A program made the translations under genes and the position numbers. From Symbiodinium natans (taxonomy: Eukaryota > Sar > Dinophyceae > Suessiales > Symbiodiniaceae), in contig CAJNDS010002344.1 in assembly GCA_905221605.1 (NCBI GenBank), positions 401,383 through 465,382 of the forward strand: a DNA stretch of 64,000 nt, given 5' to 3'. This document shows positions 58,726-64,000 of the stretch, piece after piece; position 1 is the first letter of the stretch; each line of letters begins with the position of its first letter. Below the pieces are notes generated by a model. It worked only from the letters and a program-made list of their open reading frames with translations. It was not told where the DNA came from and made no database searches.

Positions 58726-61700
58726 ATGTTGCAAATCCGCATGATGTCGGGCGAAGAGTTGACCACCGTGCCCGTGGAAGAGGTGGGCACCGTGCGGGAA
58801 TTGAAGCAGCGGCTGCACCAGTTGCATGGCCTGCCTCCGCGCTTCAGGCAGAGGCTCCCTTGGTCGCCCAATGGTACCCTTCTTACTTTTTTGTTGGGTT
58901 TGGTTCAAGGTTCCCTTAGAAAGGGAACCAGCCCAAAAAGAAGGGTTGCCCTTGTTGATAACACGTGGTTGCTGGGCTGTGAGGCTCCTCCTTCAGAGCT
59001 CCAAGCAGAAATTGGATGATGCCGACGAAATCAACTTGGCCCAGGAGCTGGACCTCGTTCCTTGGGGACGAAGTACGGACCCTAAAGGGGTTTATGGTCC
59101 ACATGACCTTAGTATAGGGATGATGTAGTATAGGGTGTATGACCCATATGACCTTAATAGGGATGATAGTAGTCTAGGGTGTCTGACCCATATGACCTTA
59201 ATCGGGATTATAGAAGTACAGGGTGTATGACCCATATTTCCTGAGTAGGGATGATAGTAGTCTAGGGTGTATGACCCCCCACTTTTGGGGTTCATCATTT
59301 GTAAACCCTAAACCCTAAACCCTAAACCCTAAACCCTTAAGGTTCTCCTTTCTTTCTACAGCCCTTTGCCGGCGCAAGTGGCCGAGCTCGTAGCTGCTGC
59401 CAAAGATGGCTCCGTGAACCAGGCGGGAGGGTTTAGGGTTTAGGGTTTGGGGTTTAGGGTTTAGGGTTTAGGGTTTGGGGTTTAGGGTTTGGGGTTTAGG
59501 GTTTAGGGTTTAGGGTTTAGGGGTAAAAAGATGGCTCAGTGAACTAAGCGGGAGTTTCCTTAAGATGACACAGCAGTTCGGACAAGTTTTTTGGGGAGAG
59601 CCGACTGAACAGTTATTTGGGTGTGTACGCATATAGGGGACCCCCAAATAGTAGGATTCCCTTTCAAAAAAGACCCCACTAAGGTCACTAAGGTACCCCT
59701 AATTTCGGAAACCCCATTTATTCCCTGACCATTGGCAACTTTTCAGGTCGAGTCCTTGCTTCAGCTCCCCGTGGATCCCAATGTGGCCACGGGAACTGGT
59801 GAGACGCCACTTGCCGGGGCATGTCGTGCCGGCCACATTGGAGTCGCGCGTTTGCTGGTGGAGGCGGGTGCCGATAGGGACTTGGCCGACCAGGCGGGCC
59901 GCGTAGCCCTGATGATGGCAGCTTACGGCGGCTATGCTGAACTCACGCAGTTGCTGGTGGAGGCCGGCGCAAACAAAGAGTTGCGCGACAACCGTGGCCA
60001 CACAGCCCTGATGTTCGCATGTGATCAGGGCCATGCCGACACCGTACGTTTGCTCGTGGAGGCCGGAGCCGGCATGGACAAGACCAACAACGAAGGCCGC
60101 ACGGCCCTCATGCGCGCCGCTGTAAAGGGCCATCTTGAAGTAGTGCGCTTGCTGGTGGAGGCCGGGGCTGACAAAGACTTGGGCGTCACCGCGTTGATGC
60201 TCGCAGCCCGCGAGGGCCACGTTGACATCGTGCGTTTGCTGGTGGAGGCGGGGGCCGAAAAGAGCAAGGCCCTCAACAGCAAAGGCTCCTTGGGGACGAA
60301 TCATGAACCCTAGAAGGGTTTCTGGGTTTATATGACTTTAATAGGAATTGTAGTGGTGGTTTATATACCTTAATAGAATTATTCGTAGTGGTTTATATAA
60401 TTTATATACCTTAATAGGAATGATCGTAGTATTTTGGTGCCCAAGGCTGGACAGCCCTGATGATCACAGCTCTGAACGGCCACGTTGGAGTCGCGCGTTT
60501 GCTGGTGGAGGCCAAAGCCGACAAGGAACCTTGGGGGCCAAACGAACCCTAGAATTGGGGATACACCCTACACTTCTAGTCATTCCTAATAAGGTAGTAT
60601 GAACCATGAACCCTTTTAGGGTTAGTATGTGCCCTATACTACTCTCTGATTCCTATAAAGGTCAGATGAACCATAAACCCTCTTAGGGCTCATACTTCGT
60701 CCCCAATAAGGAGTTGGTCGACACCCATGGCCGCGCAGCACTGATGCTGGCAGCACACGGTGGCCAAGTGACTTCGTAGGGAATGAGGGAATGAGGTACC
60801 CTATATAATCCCTTAAACGGTATATATATATATGGGGGCCTATATAATCCCTTGAAGGTTGTATATAGCGGGATATAGGGTATCTCATCCCCTCATTCCC
60901 TACCAACCAACAGTAAGGTGCAAGTGGTGCGTTTGCTGGTGCAGGCCGGTGCTAACAAGGCGTTGTGTGACAACTATGGCCACACAGCCCTGATGCTCCT
61001 AGGTAGGCCCTTGGGATATTTTACATATTTCCACCCTTTTTTGGCGGTTTTCAGAGGATCATATGTGTAGCCTGTATAGGAATATGTTTTCAGAGGGTTT
61101 TCAAGGGCCATCCTAGTAGCCCTAAACCCTAAACCCTAAACCCTAAACCCTAAACCCTAAACCCTAAACCCTAAACCCTAAACCCGGTAATATTTGTTTC
61201 AGAGGGCTTGGGCCATCCTAGGTTCGCATCTGAGCAGGGCAATCTGGAAACCGTGCGCTTGCTCTTGGAGGCGGGCGCTGAACAGGAGAAGGTCGAGAAC
61301 CTTGGGGACGAATTATGAACCCTAAAAGGGTTTAGGGTTTAGGGTTTAGGGCTAGGGTTTAGGGCTGAGGGCTAGGGTTTAGGGTTTAGGGTGAATTTCA
61401 TCTGGTAGCCAAGGAAGGCCCTCCTGCTCGCAGCCCGCGGTGGCTTTGCAACTTGGTGCAGCCCAGTGGTCCTTTTTGTTTCTTCTTCTTTTGTCGGGGG
61501 TTCATGTACTATAACAGAAGCAACCAAAAAAACAAGTTATCCTTCATACAAGATGGTTACTGGGCTACCAAGGCAAGGATCATGCATCTGCTGGTGGTGG
61601 CCGGCGCAAACAAGGATGCGTGCGACAACCATGGCCGCACAGCCCTGATGTTCGCATCTCGCCACGGCCATGTCGAAGCCGTGCGGTTTCTGGTGGAGGC

Positions 61701-62005
61701 AGGTGCCGACAAGGACAACCTTGGGGAGGAAATAAACCCAAGGAAGGGGGTCATAGACCCTGTGTTACTACAGCTCCTATTATAAGGCAATATGAACCCC
61801 CAACCCTCAACCCTAAACCCTTTTAAGGCTCATTGGGGTCCCCAAGGACAAGCCCGACAACGAAGGGCGCACGGCCCTGATGCACGCGGACCATGTGCAA
61901 GTTGCCCGCCTGCTGGTGGAGCAAGGCAAGAACTTAGACGATCGTGGCGTCACGGCGCTGATGCTGGCTGCTCGCGACGCCCATGCTGAAATCGTGCACT
62001 TATAA
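58726..62005 (+). CDS. Ubiquitin-like/ankyrin-repeat protein (gene C), 11 exons
   Basis: Exons: 58726-58862, 58999-59056, 59342-59422, 59747-60284, 60446-60525, 60711-60767, 60918-60994, 61222-61296, 61414-61455, 61578-61713 and 61847-62005. They total 1440 nt, 479 aa plus TAA, all in frame. Residues 1-92 are the Ubl (MLQIRMMSGEELTTVPVEE, LPPRFRQRL) and helix; about eleven ankyrin repeats follow (LLVEAGADRDLADQAGR). Six different introns cut within repeats and are whole elements from four families. The 58862/58999 join is least certain (acceptor AG|C), but it gives exactly 92 codons before the ancestral intron, as in A and B. The protein ends AEIVHL, lacking the basic tail of A, so the 3' end may be truncated at the element starting 62017. 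Confidence 0.86.
58863..58998 (+). mobile_element. IE-2 intron, gene C
   Basis: Donor GTCGCCCAATGGTACCC, interior GGTTCCCTTAGAAAGGGAACC palindrome, near-terminal GGTTGCTGGGC. Exact acceptor (CAGAG|C) is inferred from frame and the 92-codon rule. Confidence 0.65.
59057..59341 (-). mobile_element. Expanded IE-1 introner with telomeric end, gene C
   Basis: GTT at both flanks, donor GTTCCTTGGGGACG (a GT donor), acceptor ACCCTTAAG|GTT. The core GACCTTAAT.GGGAT.ATAG.AGT is repeated four times; CCCTAAA units precede the acceptor. Excision gives ELDL-VLLSFY. Confidence 0.85.
59423..59746 (+). other. Ancestral intron of gene C with telomeric insert
   Basis: Donor GCGGGAG, acceptor CTTTTCAG|G. The 28-nt exon-intron junction 59402-59429 recurs at 59527-59554 with three mismatches, and TTTAGGG/TTTGGGG fills the gap. 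Another element (59632-59716, ACCCCCAAATAGTAGGATTCCC core) lies near the 3' end. Confidence 0.85.
60285..60445 (-). mobile_element. IE-1 introner, gene C
   Basis: GCT at both flanks, donor GCTCCTTGGGGACG, acceptor TGCCCAAG|GCT. The core TATACCTTAATAG is repeated. Excision gives NSKG-WTALMI, a normal ankyrin join. Confidence 0.88.
60526..60710 (+). mobile_element. IE-1 introner, gene C
   Basis: Flanks GAA and GAG; donor GAACCTTGGGGGCC, acceptor CGTCCCCAATAAG|GAG. The interior is partially duplicated. Excision gives KADK-ELVDTHGRAAL. Confidence 0.86.
60768..60917. mobile_element. IE-3 introner (GTAGGGAATGAGGG...CCCTCATTCCCTAC), gene C
   Basis: GTG at both flanks, donor GTGACTTCGTAGGG, acceptor AACAGTAAG|GTG. 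Excellent inverted ends and a (TA)n core. Excision gives HGGQ-VQVVRLLV. This proves that IE-3 can be an intron. Confidence 0.9.
60995..61221. mobile_element. IE-4 introner (CCTAGGTAGGCCC...GGGCCATCCTAG) with telomeric patch, gene C
   Basis: Flanks GCT and GTT; donor GCTCCTAGG, acceptor CATCCTAG|GTT. CCCTAAA at 61120-61185. Excision gives ALM-FASEQGN, exactly the ankyrin spacing. Confidence 0.86.
61297..61413. mobile_element. IE-1 introner with interior replaced by TTTAGGG, gene C
   Basis: GAA at both flanks, donor GAACCTTGGGGACG, acceptor GGTAGCCAAG|GAA. Only about 35 nt of left end and 20 nt of right end of the element remain around a telomeric patch. Frame is kept. Confidence 0.85.
61456..61577 (+). 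mobile_element. IE-2 introner without telomeric repeat, gene C
   Basis: Donor GTGCAGCCCAGTGG, ending GGTTACTGGGCTACCAAGG plus CAAG|G. Excision gives GGFATW-IMHLLVVAGA, matching ankyrin repeat length exactly. Confidence 0.82.
61714..61846 (+). mobile_element. IE-1 introner with longer GACAA duplication, gene C
   Basis: GACAA occurs at both flanks (61714-61718 and 61847-61851). Donor GACAACCTTGGGG, acceptor GGTCCCCAAG|GAC. Excision gives GADK-DKPDNEGRTAL. Confidence 0.87.
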
Positions 62006-64000
62006 AAGCGCTGCCCTACCTGAGACCTGTGTACAGAATTCACTGGGATGCTAGCTGCCTACAGTCTTAAGTAGGGCTATCCCTGCTAAATTGGGGGTTC
62101 GTAAATCGGTCCCAGGTCTACCCCGAAGTTGCAGCCTGTTATTTCATGTACCGATCTACGCTCCAGAGTTGTTGGGGCTGTGAGTCATTCCTACGAGTAC
62201 TCTTGAAGGGGTTCAGATAAGCCCCTGAGACATTCCGTTTGTATTGCTCTGTGGCCTGGAACCGCAACCTCCTTGTTTTTCCATTTTTTTTTTTTGGGGG
62301 GGGGGGGGGGGTTGGGGGGGGCGGGGGGGTGGGGTTTAGGTTTAGGTTCCCTTATAAGAGACTGAGAAGCCGCTCAGGGTTTAGGGTTCAGGTAAACTTG
62401 GTCGGGCTAGACGACACTACAGCCCAATATCTTTAAAGCAACTGTAAGTCCCTGAATCCTGACCCCTAAACCTGAATCAAAAACCCTTGGCAAGAGGAAT
62501 TGGGCGCTTTATGCTTTCAACCTTTTGAATCCCTAAACCCAAAAAACCACAACCCTAAATCCCCTAAACCAGAATCCCCTAAGCTCTGTACCCGAAGACT
62601 CCTAAGCTGTACCCCGAAGCCCTTCAAGCCCTTGTAAGCCTGAATCTGGCAACCACCCATGGACCAAACCCTGAACCCTCAACCCTCCAACCCTCAAACC
62701 CTAAACCCTCAAACCCTAAACCCGAAACCCTAAACCCGAAACCCTAATCCCTAAACCCTAAACCCTAACCTCCTTGGCAAGAGGAGTTGGCTACTTACGA
62801 CCAGCTCCCCGAGTTCGCCACGCAACTTGCAGAGCGACTCAGCCCGCAGCTGGCTCGGGGCCTTAAATTTAGGGGGTTTAGGTCCTGGAGTTTAGGGTTT
62901 AGGGTTATAGAGTTTTTGGATTATAGTTTAGGGTTTAGGGTTATAGAGAGGATTATAGTTTAGGGTTTTAGGGTTATGGGGTTTAGGGTTTAGGGCTTAG
63001 AGTTTAGGATGTTAAGGGCTTATAGGGTTGAGGAAGTTTAGGGAATCGTAGAAGCTGCCTTGAAATTCAGATTATCTACCATTCCGCTTTACGGCGCATG
63101 CGCTCTAACTTTGTTCAGGTTCAAGTTTTACCTAGACCCGTTCACCCTTCCCCTTCCCCTCCCAGGGAAAGTGCCCTTCATAAGATACCTGAAATAGCCT
63201 GGCAAAGACTCTGTCTGTTTAATTGGGCCTTTAATATTTAGGGGCATTTGGGCAGAATTATGTATGGGTGTAGGCTTATGTGCAGGATGCGGGGGGGTTG
63301 GGTTCAGCCGTGCGACAAAGTCATTCCTGATAGTCCCCATACTATGGAGTCTGCGTACCTCGGAACCCCAAACCTGACTTTGGAAACCTATACCCTGAAC
63401 CCTAAACCCTACCCCTAAACCCTAAAGGTTCATTCAGTCAGGGTTTAGGGGACATGGACCTCAGACCCCCATTATGCCATTATCGGGGCTACAGGGAAGC
63501 CGATGACCCCTAAACCGCAGCTCATCAGGTACCTTCTTCGCTTAGGGGTTTAAGGTTTAAGGTTCAGGGTTCTTGGTGTTCACAGGGTTTTTGGGTTTAT
63601 TGGGTTTATAGGGTTTACAGGGTTTATGGGGTTTAGAGGGTTTTGTAGGGGTTTAGGCTTAGGGTTTGTAGGGTTTTTGGAGTATTAGGATTTTTAGGTA
63701 GAGTTTGGGGTGTCGCCGCCGTACTGAGGTTTCCAGCTTAGAGTCTCTAGGACCGGGTTTAGGGTTTAGGGTTTAGGGTTTAGGGTTTAGGGTTTAGGGT
63801 TTAGGGTTTAGGGTTAGGCCCTTGTTTCCTTTTTTTTTTTTGGGTTGGGGCTCCCTGACAATCCCCTCAAAACCAAAAAGGGTACCCTTTTTATTCCTAG
63901 GTCACTCCCGGGTCTAGGTCTGGTGCCTAAACCCTAAACCCTAAACCCCAAACCCTAAACCCTAAACCCGAAACCCCAAACCCTAAACCCTAAACCCTAA
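62006..64000. other. Downstream of gene C: elements, telomeric patches, start of another gene
   Basis: 62017-62118 is an ACCTGGGACCC-type element. 62285-62335 is T and G runs. 62670-62770, 62880-63000, 63755-63812 and 63930-64000 are telomeric patches. About 63817-63921 is a CCTAGG...GGGTC-type element (AAAAAGGGTACCC core). Apart from the exon at 62778 I see no gene. Confidence 0.6.
62778..62862 (+). CDS. Isolated exon of an unidentified helical protein
   Basis: Reads QEELATYDQLPEFATQL then AERLSPQLARG, open and free of repeats, with a helical composition. Its first bases are part of a 19-nt direct repeat (62485-62503 and 62772-62790) flanking telomere-like sequence, so it is probably preceded by a telomere-type intron. 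Confidence 0.5.

Overview
The window looks like nuclear DNA of a dinoflagellate (order not determinable from sequence alone). The evidence is short coding exons, introns that mostly start with GC or GA rather than GT and end in AG|G, same-strand gene order, multi-gene ubiquitin-like/ankyrin and RCC1-like proteins, MITE-like elements acting as introns (introners), and plant-type telomeric repeat (TTTAGGG) scattered through almost all non-coding DNA. No bacterial operons, plasmid or phage functions were seen.

Layout on the + strand: Ubl-ankyrin gene A (1496-3984); about 10 kb of telomere-like patches, microsatellites and small repeat elements; a partial gene (about 14666-15947); a long coiled-coil gene of roughly 80-100 nt exons (16489-24926), one intron of which holds about 2 kb of tandem repeats and an inverted TTTAATGG array; scattered exon-like islands (25-33.3 kb); Ubl-ankyrin gene B with a frameshifted tail (33820-35509); more islands (36-41.1 kb); a DUF445-family membrane protein gene of at least 12 exons (about 41169-45323); an RCC1-like repeat gene (48146-49862); a repeat-poor island with a likely minus-strand membrane ORF (about 50.7-52.3 kb); scattered exons (53-58 kb); and Ubl-ankyrin gene C with 11 exons (58726-62005).

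Main result: splicing these genes by hand closes the reading frame at 29 introns. Of these donors I count 15 GC, 9 GA and 5 GT; all acceptors are AG and 28 of 29 are followed by G. Many introns are whole inverted-repeat elements flanked by a 3-nt GNN duplication. The left duplication copy supplies the donor and the element's right end (typically CCAAG) supplies the acceptor. At least five unrelated element families follow this grammar. A second class of intron consists of telomeric repeat flanked by 13-28 nt duplications of exon sequence. Telomeric patches have also landed inside the introners.

The three Ubl-ankyrin paralogs share a 92-codon Ubl exon ending at the same GC-donor intron, but carry introners at different places, so those introners postdate the duplications. 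All structures are manual inferences; no transcript data, alignment or database search was available.
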